Origin: JAYEIA01 sp964472505
Lineage (GTDB): Bacteria > Bacteroidota > Bacteroidia > Bacteroidales > JAADGE01
DNA length: 64,000 bases
Direction: 5' to 3'
Assembly (NCBI GenBank): GCA_964472505.1
Contig: CAYYQW010000005.1
Location: 31,330 to 95,329 of the forward strand
The position numbers and the translations under genes are program-made. Below, one piece after another: positions 1-7,762 of the stretch. Below the pieces are notes generated by a model. It saw only the letters and a program-made list of their open reading frames with translations, searched no databases and was not told the DNA's origin. How positions within the stretch are numbered: position 1 is the stretch's first letter; every line of letters begins with the position of its first letter.

Positions 1-87
1 ATGAAATTATCAAAGTCTAAAATCGGCTTATTGCTCAATTTTAATGTAAAATCGCTTAAAGACGGCATCAAAAGACTCATTATTTGA
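1..87 (+). CDS. C-terminal end of a GxxExxY-family protein (partial)
   Basis: Reading from base 1 gives 28 codons up to TGA at 85-87. The translated tail contains LLLNFNVKSLKDGIKRLI, which matches the usual C-terminal signature of small GxxExxY proteins (typically about 125 residues, a nuclease-like fold of unclear function). The ATG at base 1 is an internal methionine; the gene begins left of the window. About 120 untranslated bases separate it from the next gene. The identification rests on this short tail only. Confidence 0.55.
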   Translation: MKLSKSKIGLLLNFNVKSLKDGIKRLII

Positions 88-209
88 AGAAACTCCGTGC
101 TACTCTGTGCCAAACTCGGTGATACTCTGTGGTTAAAAAAAATGAATGATTTGCCATATTAGACTCAGAGCTATAATACTTTTAATATTTCAAAAGATAA
201 CACCTGTAA

Positions 210-1763
210 ATGATAACACTTACCATAAATAATAAAAAAGTACAAGTTGAAGAAGGAACAAGCGTTCTTGATGCCGCAACAAAAGCCGGCATTAAAATCC
301 CGGCGATGTGCATGGCCGACGGTTTGGAGCATTTTAATTCCTGCATGATTTGTTTGGTGAAAACCGAAACCGACGGAAAACTGCTGCCTTCCTGTTCGCT
401 TAGCGCGGAAGAAGGTATGAATATCATTACCGAAGACGATGAAATACACGAATCCCGAAAGACTGCTCTTGAACTGCTTTTGTCTGAGCACGTGGGCGAT
501 TGCGAGGCGCCTTGTACCATTGCCTGCACGGCCAATATGAACATTCCGAAAATGAATCGCTTGTTGGAAGCCGGCCTGTTTGATGAAGCCCTGCAAACCG
601 TTCGAAAAGATATTGCCTTGCCGGAAGTCTTGGGTTGGATTTGCCCCGCACCCTGCGAGAATGTATGCAAGCGCAAAGATATTGACGAAGCCGTATCCAT
701 TTGTATGCTGAAACGCTACGCCGGAAAACACGGTAAAGAAATTCCCGTGAAAACGCCCCTTGCCGGGAAAAAGAAAGTCGCCCTAATCGGTGGCGGACCG
801 GGCGGACTGTCAGCCGCTTTTTACTTGCGAAAAGCCGGCATAGAATCGGTTATTTATGATGCCGGTGAAAAAGCCGGCGGAAACCTGCGTTATGCCATAG
901 ATGACGAAAAACTACCCAAAGATGTGTTAGACCGTGAAATACAATTCATTGAAGACTCCGGTGTGCAGTTTGTCTTAAACACAAAAACAGATAAAACCGG
1001 TTTTCAAAAATTAAGAGATGATTACGATGCCGTAATAGTTGCAACCGGCGACATGCCCGAAGAACTCAAAAACTGGGGGCTTGAGTACGGCAAAAACGGT
1101 TTACTGTTTGGCAAAAATTCCTTTGAAACCAACTTGCCCGGCGTATTTGCTGCCGGAAATGTTACCCGCTCGTTTCGAATGGCTGTTCGTGCTTTGGGGC
1201 AGGGTAAGGAGGCGGCTTATTCGGCGCTTGAATATCTCGAAAAAGGCAAGACCAAGGGCATAAACAGGCGCTTCAATTCGAAAGTCGGACGATTAATTGC
1301 CGATGATTTTGCGGAATACCTGAAAGAGTCCGAAGATATGCCGCGCCATAAGCCAAAAGGCGGACGCAATGAGGGTTTTTCCATTCGCGAAACGGTGAAC
1401 GAAGCCGCCCGCTGTCTGCGTTGCGATTGCCGCGAAGCCGAAAACTGCAAATTGCGCGACTATTCCGATGCCTACAATGCCAAGCAACGCCGATTCAAAG
1501 CGAATGAAGCCCGACCGCCCGTACGAAAATTTATGCAACACGAAAGCATTATATATGAACCCGAAAAGTGTATAAAATGCGGTATTTGCGCAAGGCTGAC
1601 CGAAAAACACCGCGAAAAATTCGGATTCACTTTTATCGGCAGAGGTTTTGATGTGGAAGTGGCCGTTCCTTTTGGTAAGGAAATGAGCGAAGCCCTGCAA
1701 AAAACCGCTTTATTAGTAGCCGAAAATTGCCCTACCGGGGCTTTGGCTAAGAAAGACAATTGA
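210..1763 (+). CDS. 2Fe-2S/4Fe-4S FAD-dependent oxidoreductase (NuoG-like N-terminus fused to GltD-like flavoprotein)
   Basis: This 517-residue protein combines several redox modules. Residues 1-70 form a NuoG-type [2Fe-2S] ferredoxin (Cys34, Cys45, Cys48, Cys62). Residues 80-170 merge the NuoG-like LSEHVGDC stretch with the Fe-S helical domain of glutamate synthase small subunits (ICPAPCENVC). A Rossmann FAD site follows (ALIGGGPGGLSAAFYLRKAG). The pyridine-nucleotide half is shorter than in GltD. The C-terminus adds further cysteines, including CLRCDC and CIKCGIC, for one or two [4Fe-4S] clusters. Such proteins pass electrons between NAD(P)H and ferredoxin-like or hydrogenase/NuoEF-like partners, but no partner gene is visible here, so the electron donor and acceptor are unknown. 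Cytoplasmic, with no signal peptide. Confidence 0.75.
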   Translation: MITLTINNKKVQVEEGTSVLDAATKAGIKIPAMCMADGLEHFNSCMICLVKTETDGKLLPSCSLSAEEGMNIITEDDEIHESRKTALELLLSEHVGDCEAPCTIACTANMNIPKMNRLLEAGLFDEALQTVRKDIALPEVLGWICPAPCENVCKRKDIDEAVSICMLKRYAGKHGKEIPVKTPLAGKKKVALIGGGPGGLSAAFYLRKAGIESVIYDAGEKAGGNLRYAIDDEKLPKDVLDREIQFIEDSGVQFVLNTKTDKTGFQKLRDDYDAVIVATGDMPEELKNWGLEYGKNGLLFGKNSFETNLPGVFAAGNVTRSFRMAVRALGQGKEAAYSALEYLEKGKTKGINRRFNSKVGRLIADDFAEYLKESEDMPRHKPKGGRNEGFSIRETVNEAARCLRCDCREAENCKLRDYSDAYNAKQRRFKANEARPPVRKFMQHESIIYEPEKCIKCGICARLTEKHREKFGFTFIGRGFDVEVAVPFGKEMSEALQKTALLVAENCPTGALAKKDN

Positions 1764-1898
1764 GTGAACAATCTCAGACTTTTATAAACACTAAGCCGGA
1801 TATATATTACATTCTCACACAAACAAAGAACTTTTGTGTCTGCACCGGGCAGACGGTTTGTTCGGTAAATATATTTGTTTTTTTGGAAAAGTAAAATC

Positions 1899-1987
1899 CT
1901 TCCCGGAAATCTGCCGGATTTCTCTCTGCAATATCCTTGGAATAGTTATGCTTTGCAGTTGTTTTTTTTTTATATCCGTCAGATTTA
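1899..1987. repeat. REP-like imperfect palindrome, copy a
   Basis: The left arm CTGCCGGATT (1911-1920) is partly complemented by ATCCGTCAGATTT near 1975-1987. The spacer contains a TGCAATATCCTTGGAATAG-type segment shared with copies b and d. It lies downstream of the transposase at 2092-2814 and is in the same family as the elements at 1999, 2463, 2854 and 50597. Confidence 0.75.
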
Positions 1988-1998
1988 TTGATTCAAAC

Positions 1999-2087
1999 TT
2001 CCCGGAAATCTGCCGGATTTCTCTTTGCAATATACTTGGAATAGTTATATTTTTCAGTTATTTGTTTTCTTAAATCCGGCAGATTTA
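1999..2087. repeat. REP-like palindrome, copy b
   Basis: The arms CTGCCGGATT (2010-2019) and AATCCGGCAG (from 2073) are exact inverted complements about 55 nt apart. The spacer resembles copy a. It immediately abuts the 3' end of the tyrosine transposase, as is usual for REP sequences next to their RAYT gene. Confidence 0.8.
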
Positions 2088-2091
2088 GCTG

Positions 2092-2814
2092 CTAATCAAT
2101 AATAATATCTTTCAAGTTATCTAAGTTTTGTTCTTTTTGATGAACAAAATGATAATTTCCCAAATCTCCGAATTTGTCTAAAATATATTTTTTGGGAAGA
2201 TTACTTTCTTTAGGCTCCATAATCATAAGATACGAACTCCAAGAATAATTCATGAAATCTTCACGGAGATTATGATGCAACGGATTTCGATGAATATAAC
2301 ACATACATTCTCTGTAGTATTTATCAGAATCAACTAATTTCCGTTTAAATGGTTTCTCAAACAAACTGCCTCTTCGGTTTTCTTGTTTATTGATTGATTT
2401 TGACCATGAAATAAAAAATTCCCCGAATTGCTTGCTTAATGCAATGCTTAAATCGTTTACGGAATCTGCCGGATTTCTCTCTGTAATATCCTCGGAACAG
2501 ATATGCTTTGCAGACAGCCGATTTCTTGAATCCGGCAGATTTTTCACGTATTTACACAACTTTTGATGTTTGATTTTATTATTGATTGCATTCAGAATCT
2601 CGTTTTCGGATTTTATTTCAACCAATACATGAAAATGATTTGGCAATAAACAAAAAGCATGCGTTTTTACAAAATCAGCGAAATAATCATCATATTTTTT
2701 TAAGAAAAAAGCATAATTTCTTGTTTGGCAAAAAATATTATCACCATTATTGCCCCGGTTATAGATATGATAAAATTTGTCGGGTTCTAAGGAAACGGTA
2801 TATTTATTTTGCAT
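2092..2814 (-). CDS. REP-associated tyrosine transposase (RAYT, Y1/IS200-like domain)
   Basis: The protein (240 residues from ATG 2814) has the Y1-transposase layout: YHIYNRGNNGDNIF near residue 15, the metal-binding HUH motif in LLPNHFHVLVEI (His60, His62), NRRGSLFEKPFKRK, and the catalytic Tyr173 in MCYIHRNPLHHNL. Single-strand DNA transposases of this type mobilise or maintain REP palindromes rather than themselves. The frame is open back to 2877, but the upstream codons lie in REP copy d and start a poor N-terminus, so ATG 2814 is preferred. Oddly, REP copy c (2463-2542) lies inside the gene and is read in frame as residues 91-117, in a segment that is variable in the family. The frame stays open, so the protein may be functional. 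Confidence 0.88.
   Translation of the reverse strand: MQNKYTVSLEPDKFYHIYNRGNNGDNIFCQTRNYAFFLKKYDDYFADFVKTHAFCLLPNHFHVLVEIKSENEILNAINNKIKHQKLCKYVKNLPDSRNRLSAKHICSEDITERNPADSVNDLSIALSKQFGEFFISWSKSINKQENRRGSLFEKPFKRKLVDSDKYYRECMCYIHRNPLHHNLREDFMNYSWSSYLMIMEPKESNLPKKYILDKFGDLGNYHFVHQKEQNLDNLKDIIID
2463..2542. repeat. REP-like palindrome, copy c, inside the transposase gene
   Basis: The arms CTGCCGGATT (2466-2475) and AATCCGGCAG (2529-2538) are exact inverted complements. The spacer carries the family segment in diverged form (TAATATCCTCGGAACAG). It falls within the RAYT coding region and is translated without a stop. Confidence 0.8.
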
Positions 2815-2853
2815 TGTTTTTTCAACATATATAAAAATTATTTGTTTCCGGGA

Positions 2854-2930
2854 AATCTGCCGGATTTCTCTTTGCAATATCCTTGGTATAGTTATGCTTT
2901 GAAGTTGCTTGTTTTCTTAAATGCGGCAGA
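2854..2930. repeat. REP-like palindrome, copy d
   Basis: Left arm CTGCCGGATT (2857-2866), the TTGCAATATCCTTGG spacer, and a decayed right arm (ATGCGGCAG at 2921-2929). It lies just upstream of the RAYT start, so the transposase is bracketed by copies b and d. Confidence 0.75.
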
Positions 2931-2957
2931 GTTATTGAATCTTTACGCTTTCCCGAA

Positions 2958-3926
2958 TTATGATTTTGGCTTTATATTGCTGAGGATATATACTTTGTCT
3001 CTTGCGGTAACCATCAGCAATTCATTGTTTTTTCCGCCAAACGCACAATTAGACGGCAGTTTTGGCAACGTAATAAGGCCAAGATATTTTCCTTCATCAT
3101 TAAAAATAAGAATCCCGCCCGGCCCGGTGCAGAACAAATTACCGTCCTTATCTGTTTTCATACCGTCGGGGCTGCCTTCGATTTCTGAATTTGGAGCTTC
3201 CGCAAATATCATTCTGTTTGTGAGCCTTAAAGAATCGCTTATTTCATAGCGGTACCAAAGCTTTTTGGGCTTTTCGCTTTTTTGGGTTTCACCTACATAC
3301 AAGTATTTTTCATCCGGTGATAAGGCTAAGCCGTTGGGACGGAACATGCTGTTGTCCTGCAAAAGCAAAGAGCTGTCTTTCAGTAGGTAAAGGCCGTTAA
3401 AAGCGAGTTCTTTGGCCGGGTCGTTATCCAAAGCTTCCAAGCCCCAGGGCGGGTCGGTAAAATAGATGGCTCCGGAAGAATGTACCGTCAAATCATTGGG
3501 GCTGTTAAGGCGCTTTTCTCCGTATTGGGCAACAAGTTGTGTTCGGTTTTTATTGTTGTCGTATTGCGAGATGCTGCGTGCACCGTGCTCGCAGGCCAAG
3601 AGGTCTCCGTTGGGGGCGTAAGCTAAACCGTTGGAATTGAAGGATGAATCCGTAAAAACTTCTACGCCTGCTCCGGTTGTGTATTTGTAGATTTTGTTGT
3701 CGGGAATATCGCTGAATAAAAAATAACCGGCATCATTCCAAACCGGCCCTTCCGTAAATACATAATCTCCCTCGATGCTGTCAATCGTTAAACCTTTGGA
3801 AATTACTGTCCACAGATCATCGTCGGCGACTTTGATATGTTCCGTTTCTTGGTCTTCTCCGCATTGTGTAAAAAAAAGAACTGCGAATAGTGCTGTAAGT
3901 CGGTAAACTATAAGTTTTGTGTTCAT
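2958..3926 (-). CDS. SMP-30/gluconolactonase-like lipoprotein
   Basis: This 322-residue protein starts with a hydrophobic signal ending in FFTQC (Cys22), a lenient Bacteroidetes-type lipobox, so it is probably a periplasm-exposed lipoprotein. The rest is a six-bladed beta-propeller of the SMP-30/gluconolaconase/LRE type, with blade motifs such as FTEGPVW, FSDIPDNKIY, SFNSNGLAYAPNGDLLACEHG, LNSPNDLTVHSSGAIYFTDP and FRPNGLALSPDEKYLYVGET, including the metal-site Asn/Asp residues. Members hydrolyse sugar lactones or similar esters; the substrate cannot be read here. It stands alone, with a -7 element (3987-3994) about 60 nt upstream. Confidence 0.8.
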   Translation of the reverse strand: MNTKLIVYRLTALFAVLFFTQCGEDQETEHIKVADDDLWTVISKGLTIDSIEGDYVFTEGPVWNDAGYFLFSDIPDNKIYKYTTGAGVEVFTDSSFNSNGLAYAPNGDLLACEHGARSISQYDNNKNRTQLVAQYGEKRLNSPNDLTVHSSGAIYFTDPPWGLEALDNDPAKELAFNGLYLLKDSSLLLQDNSMFRPNGLALSPDEKYLYVGETQKSEKPKKLWYRYEISDSLRLTNRMIFAEAPNSEIEGSPDGMKTDKDGNLFCTGPGGILIFNDEGKYLGLITLPKLPSNCAFGGKNNELLMVTARDKVYILSNIKPKS

Positions 3927-3986
3927 GCTGTTAGATTTGGTGTATTTTTATTGTGGTAACACGGTCTTTTTTTGATTAATTTTACT

Positions 3987-3994
3987 CAAATATA
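3987..3994 (-). promoter_or_regulatory. -7 promoter element for the SMP-30-like gene
   Basis: CAAATATA on the plus strand reads TATATTTG on the minus strand and fits TAnnTTTG. I see no clear TTTG at the -33 spacing. It gives a leader of about 55 nt. Confidence 0.4.
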
Positions 3995-4083
3995 GGCTTC
4001 TTTTTTCTGAAGACAGCATACGATTAAATCCGGATTTTTCTTTTACAGGAATTCGACTTCACTATTTAACAATTCTTAACTAT

Positions 4084-4118
4084 TTTTTCTTATTTAGATT
4101 TGGTCTAAATAAGAAAAA
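4084..4118. promoter_or_regulatory. Perfect 15-bp inverted repeat over the sod promoter (DtxR/MntR-like operator)
   Basis: Arms 4084-4098 and 4104-4118 are exact inverted complements around TTTGG. The core TTTAGATTTGGTCTAAA resembles DtxR/MntR-family operators (TTTAG...CTAAA). The spacer contains the -33 TTTG box, so a bound repressor would block the sigma factor. A metal-responsive repressor of a manganese-type SOD fits, but the regulator itself is not in the window. Confidence 0.6.
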
Positions 4119-4130
4119 TATGTACATTTG
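4099..4130 (+). promoter_or_regulatory. Bacteroidetes-type promoter of the superoxide dismutase gene
   Basis: -33 TTTG (4099-4102), 20-nt spacer, -7 TACATTTG (4123-4130). This is a full match to the TTTG/TAnnTTTG consensus, 35 nt before the ATG at 4166. Confidence 0.8.
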
Positions 4131-4165
4131 CATTGATTTAATAACAGATAAAAAGATACAGAACT

Positions 4166-4765
4166 ATGAGTTTTAAACTACCTGACTTAACATACGATTA
4201 TAACGCACTTGAAAGAAGTATTGACGCGCGAACCATGGAAATTCACCACGGTAAGCATCACGGCGGATATACTAATAAACTGAACGCAGCCATAGACGGA
4301 ACAGAGTGGGCTGAGAAACCGATAGAAGAAATTTTGGCAAATGTGTCAAAAATTTCGGATGCCGTACGAAATAACGGCGGCGGATTCTACAATCACAGCC
4401 TGTTTTGGCAAGTAATGGGGCCAAACGGCGGAGGAAGCCCCAAAGGGAAAATTGCTGATGCTATTAATGATAGCTTTGGTTCATTTGAGGACTTTAAGAA
4501 AGAATTCAGCAATGCAGCAGCTACACGTTTTGGATCCGGATGGGCTTGGCTTGTGAAACAAAACGGGAAATTAGTTATAACGAGCAGCCCCAATCAAGAC
4601 AATCCTTTAATGGATTTGTCGGAAGTAAAAGGCCTGCCTATACTTGGATTAGATGTTTGGGAGCATGCCTATTACCTGCGCTATCAAAACAAACGACCGG
4701 ACTACATTGCCGCATTTTGGGATGTGGTAAATTGGGAGAATGTTGAAAAGCGTTTTAATATGTAA
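4166..4765 (+). CDS. sodA: Superoxide dismutase, Mn-type of the Fe/Mn family
   Basis: This 199-residue cytoplasmic enzyme dismutates superoxide to O2 and H2O2. It shows the family metal ligands: His27 (EIHHGKHH), the His of NGGGFYNHSLFW, and the Asp and His of LDVWEHAYYLRY. Two positions that separate the metal classes look Mn-like: glycine in NNGGGFYNH, where FeSODs have AAQ, and glutamine in PNQDNPLM, where FeSODs have NAATP. Cambialistic use cannot be excluded. It is monocistronic, with its own promoter, a dyad operator over the -33 box, and a strong terminator at 4797-4826. Confidence 0.93.
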   Translation: MSFKLPDLTYDYNALERSIDARTMEIHHGKHHGGYTNKLNAAIDGTEWAEKPIEEILANVSKISDAVRNNGGGFYNHSLFWQVMGPNGGGSPKGKIADAINDSFGSFEDFKKEFSNAAATRFGSGWAWLVKQNGKLVITSSPNQDNPLMDLSEVKGLPILGLDVWEHAYYLRYQNKRPDYIAAFWDVVNWENVEKRFNM

Positions 4766-4796
4766 TCCTGCATAGAAGTAACATATAAAGGCGTAT

Positions 4797-4826
4797 AAGA
4801 CCGGCTGTTTTGGCCGGTCTTATTTT
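4797..4826 (+). terminator. Rho-independent terminator of sodA
   Basis: AAGACCGGC (4797-4805) pairs perfectly with GCCGGTCTT (4813-4821), followed by ATTTTT. It is 30 nt after the sodA stop. Confidence 0.85.
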
Positions 4827-4848
4827 TGGATAATCGTTTTTAAAGCAG

Positions 4849-7257
4849 TTATTGTTTCAGTACCTTAAATTCCACCCGTCGGTTTTTTGCTCTTCCGCTT
4901 TCGCTTGAATTGTCGGCTATCGGTTGTTCCGATCCGTAGCCTTTTACTACAAGTTTATCGGCTTTGCAGCCTTGCGATACCAAATAATCCTTAACCGACT
5001 GCGCTCTGCGCAAAGAGAGGGATTTATTGTATTCGTCGGAGCCTTTATTGTCGGTATGGCCGGAGATTTCTATTTTCTTGCCTTCTTGGCTTTTTACAAA
5101 ACGGGCAAATCGGTTCAATTCCGGGAAAGATTCTTTTTTTAATGTATGGCTGTTAAAGGCAAAGAATACATTTTCTAAGGGAATGGTTTCATCTCCTTCG
5201 GTAATTAGTTTTAAGGAAGTAAGCACAAAGTTTTTTTCAATTTCCTGCATCACTTCTGTCTCGCTTAAATCAATATTTCCGGAAACGGGATAGTAGCCCG
5301 GAGTTTCAACAAAGAAACCGTAATTTTTACCGTTGGGTAAGGTGATTATGTATTTTCCGTCTTCGGGATCACTGTTGGAGCGGCCCACTTCTTTTTGTGT
5401 TTCAAGATTTTCCCATATAATTTCGCTTTTGAGTATATAACCTTCGGTATTTTTCACCGTACCGTAAATTCGGGTAGTGGTTTCGGGTCTGTATTCGGGT
5501 GGCAGTTGGGTTTTATATATGTTAAAAGATTTTCCGTCAAATCTGGAAAAATAGGCTTTTACACCGTCGCCGGAAATTTTATAACCCCATTCATCATCGG
5601 GCGTATTTATGCTTTTGCCGAGGTTTACGGGTTTAGTCCATTCGGTCCAACTGCTGTCGTTCAGGCGCTTAGTCATAAATACATCTTTTTGGCCGAAGCC
5701 GGTATGGCCGTCCGAACTAAAGTACAGAGTTTTCATATCGGGATGCAGAAAAGGGCTGCGCTCGGAATAGGGCGTGTTTATATCGGTTCCGATGTTGAAC
5801 GGTTTTGTCCACTGTCCGTTTTGTTTTATCGAAACATAAATATCGGTGTTGCCGGCTCGGCCGCCGTGGTATTTTTTCCCGAATCGAATCGGCATACCGA
5901 CATTGTCTTCTCTGTCCGATACAAAAAATACGGCATTTCCGTCTGCGGTTATCATAGCATCGGCCTCCCAGGATTCATAATTGCTCAGCTGAGGGAAAAT
6001 CTTTTTCTCGGCCCATCCGTTGGCAGTTTTATCGGAATAGTAAATGTTGCCTTCCGAGAATAAAATCATTCGGGTGCCGTCTGCGCTTATGAATAAAGGT
6101 GCTTCGTTGAGATGCTCGGTATTGAGCTCCGTAACAGCTACTCCGGGCTGCCAGATACCGTCTTTTTTCTTGGCTATAAAAATATCTTCCAAGCCTTTTT
6201 TAAGATTATCTTCGCGGTTTCTGCCGCAGAATACAATTTGTTTGTCATCACCGGTTACCGAAGCCGAATATTCCCAGCCGCCGGTATTTACGTTTCCTTT
6301 AAGCGGTTGGGAATTAGATTCGAAAGATGATTTCTCTGCTAACATTTTTTTAAGTTCATTTATCTGGTCGGGTTTTTCATCGAAATAGCTTTCATATTTT
6401 TTCAAAGTATCTAAAGCATTAGCGTAATTTTTATTATTCAAATCGTCTTTCATCAAAAGTTGTAAGATAACGAATGCAATATCTTTTGGGGCGGCATCTT
6501 TTATGAATTTTTCATATTTTGGGAGGTATTGCTGAAAAAAACCGTTTTCCGGATTCAGATTTCGTCCGCGCTCTGCCAATACGCTGTGTTCATTGGAGTA
6601 GTCGTCATAAAACGGGAAGTCGCTGTATTTGCTTTTGAATTTATCCAATGCAAGATATTCACCGGTTTGCAGTACATCTTCGTAGATTTGTTTCCAAAGC
6701 TTCTCAAAACGCTCAAGAGCTTCGGGTGCATATTCCGACTCGGGGTAGTTTGATGCATAATTTTGATAGGCTCTGAAATGTTCGATTTTTTCAGCTTTAA
6801 AAAAAGCCAAGCTGTCTCTTTTTTTTCTGATATCATCGGCAAATTTACTTTCTGAAAAAATACCAAGATATTGAGTCAGCATTTCGGGATTATTTTTGTT
6901 TTTTATGGATTGATATGCTGCGCCGGCTATGGAATCTAAGAGCTGTTGCAGAACTTGGTTGTCAATTTGATAATCGTTTCGGAGCGCTTCTTTGTTCTCG
7001 GATCGCTCATAATTTCCTGTGGCATATTTGGCATAGCGATAAGCTCTTACCAAACTGTAGCCTTGATAGTCGTATTTTGCATGCAGCCGAGCATTCCCGT
7101 ATCGCGAAAGGGTAGGCAATTTTTTTTCGGCACGGTCAAAGTAATTTTTCGCTTTTTCATAATTACCGCTTTCCATTGCGTCAAAAGCTTTTGAATATTT
7201 CTGTGCAAAAGTATTTGAAGAAAAAGCCAGCAGGCAGAGTATTATTAAGTATTTCAT
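4849..7257 (-). CDS. OmpA-family envelope protein with PD40 propeller and N-terminal TPR-like repeats
   Basis: About 802 residues from the ATG at 7257, which starts a clean signal peptide (MKYLIILCLLAFSSNTFAQ); an ATG at 7278 adds seven residues and is less likely. Domain order: a helical TPR-like region (about 20-320), a WD40-like PD40 beta-propeller (about 325-590, motifs such as IVFCGRNREDN, AVFFVSDRED, TLYFSSDGH), a carboxypeptidase-regulatory-like beta-sandwich (about 595-680), and a C-terminal OmpA peptidoglycan-binding domain with SGHTDNKGSDEYN and LSLRRAQSVKDYL. The protein is expected in the periplasm, tying an outer-membrane complex to the cell wall. This architecture resembles T9SS-associated PorE/P60-like proteins and many paralogues of unknown role, and it is not next to T9SS core genes here. 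Confidence 0.85.
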   Translation of the reverse strand: MKYLIILCLLAFSSNTFAQKYSKAFDAMESGNYEKAKNYFDRAEKKLPTLSRYGNARLHAKYDYQGYSLVRAYRYAKYATGNYERSENKEALRNDYQIDNQVLQQLLDSIAGAAYQSIKNKNNPEMLTQYLGIFSESKFADDIRKKRDSLAFFKAEKIEHFRAYQNYASNYPESEYAPEALERFEKLWKQIYEDVLQTGEYLALDKFKSKYSDFPFYDDYSNEHSVLAERGRNLNPENGFFQQYLPKYEKFIKDAAPKDIAFVILQLLMKDDLNNKNYANALDTLKKYESYFDEKPDQINELKKMLAEKSSFESNSQPLKGNVNTGGWEYSASVTGDDKQIVFCGRNREDNLKKGLEDIFIAKKKDGIWQPGVAVTELNTEHLNEAPLFISADGTRMILFSEGNIYYSDKTANGWAEKKIFPQLSNYESWEADAMITADGNAVFFVSDREDNVGMPIRFGKKYHGGRAGNTDIYVSIKQNGQWTKPFNIGTDINTPYSERSPFLHPDMKTLYFSSDGHTGFGQKDVFMTKRLNDSSWTEWTKPVNLGKSINTPDDEWGYKISGDGVKAYFSRFDGKSFNIYKTQLPPEYRPETTTRIYGTVKNTEGYILKSEIIWENLETQKEVGRSNSDPEDGKYIITLPNGKNYGFFVETPGYYPVSGNIDLSETEVMQEIEKNFVLTSLKLITEGDETIPLENVFFAFNSHTLKKESFPELNRFARFVKSQEGKKIEISGHTDNKGSDEYNKSLSLRRAQSVKDYLVSQGCKADKLVVKGYGSEQPIADNSSESGRAKNRRVEFKVLKQ

Positions 7258-7762
7258 AAGTTCAGTGTATTTATACATGTTAAAGGTAGTTTATTTTTGA
7301 ATATTTTAAAACTGCCCGTCTTTTTTCAACTGAAAAACCGGAAAAATATTATCTCACTATAGTTTCGCAGCATAATATTAACAACGGTCAAGCTTATTCA
7401 GGCATTAATATCTCATATTTTAAAAACTCGTTTTGAAATTCTGCCGGACGTTCAAAAGTGTTTTCCTGTCGGAACACTGTCTGTATAGCGGTATGTTAAT
7501 TTAAACTAAATTTAAATTAGACTTAAGTCAATTTTAATACAAATAGCATAAGGTGCTAATTAACAAAAAAATATACAATATTTCTTTCAAACAAAAAAGA
7601 TCCGTATTAAAATATCTTATTACCCGGTTTGGGATTTACTTGAAAAAAGCTATATTTATAAAAATTATTGAGTTGATATACAGTATTTTAAGATATTTTT
7701 ATCCTAAAATGCTTATTATAGAAAATAAATCCTTAAATATTATCTGTAAAAACTACATGCTT
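7258..7762. other. Long AT-rich intergenic region upstream of the molybdoenzyme operon
   Basis: Gene-free divergent region between the OmpA-type gene and the Tat-signal gene. A reading frame in phase with the catalytic subunit runs back to a GTG at 7553, but its 70 codons encode a low-complexity Lys/Ile/Tyr-rich segment ahead of a normal Tat signal, so I treat it as untranslated leader. I found no full TTTG/TAnnTTTG promoter, only a Crp/Fnr-like dyad at 7518-7531. A REP half-site-like CTGCCGGA occurs near 7441. Confidence 0.6.
7518..7531. promoter_or_regulatory. Candidate Crp/Fnr-family site upstream of the reductase operon
   Basis: TAGACTTAAGTCAA contains the perfect palindrome GACTTAAGTC and differs from TTGAC-N4-GTCAA at one base. 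Crp/Fnr-type regulators commonly control anaerobic respiratory operons. It lies about 230 nt before the chosen start, and no promoter was placed beside it, so this is a weak call. Confidence 0.3.

Noticed and set aside
7553..7762. A 70-residue N-terminal extension of the molybdoenzyme starting at GTG 7553
   Set aside because: The extension is low-complexity Lys/Ile/Tyr-rich sequence in front of a textbook Tat signal that begins at ATG 7763. Export signals must be at the N-terminus.
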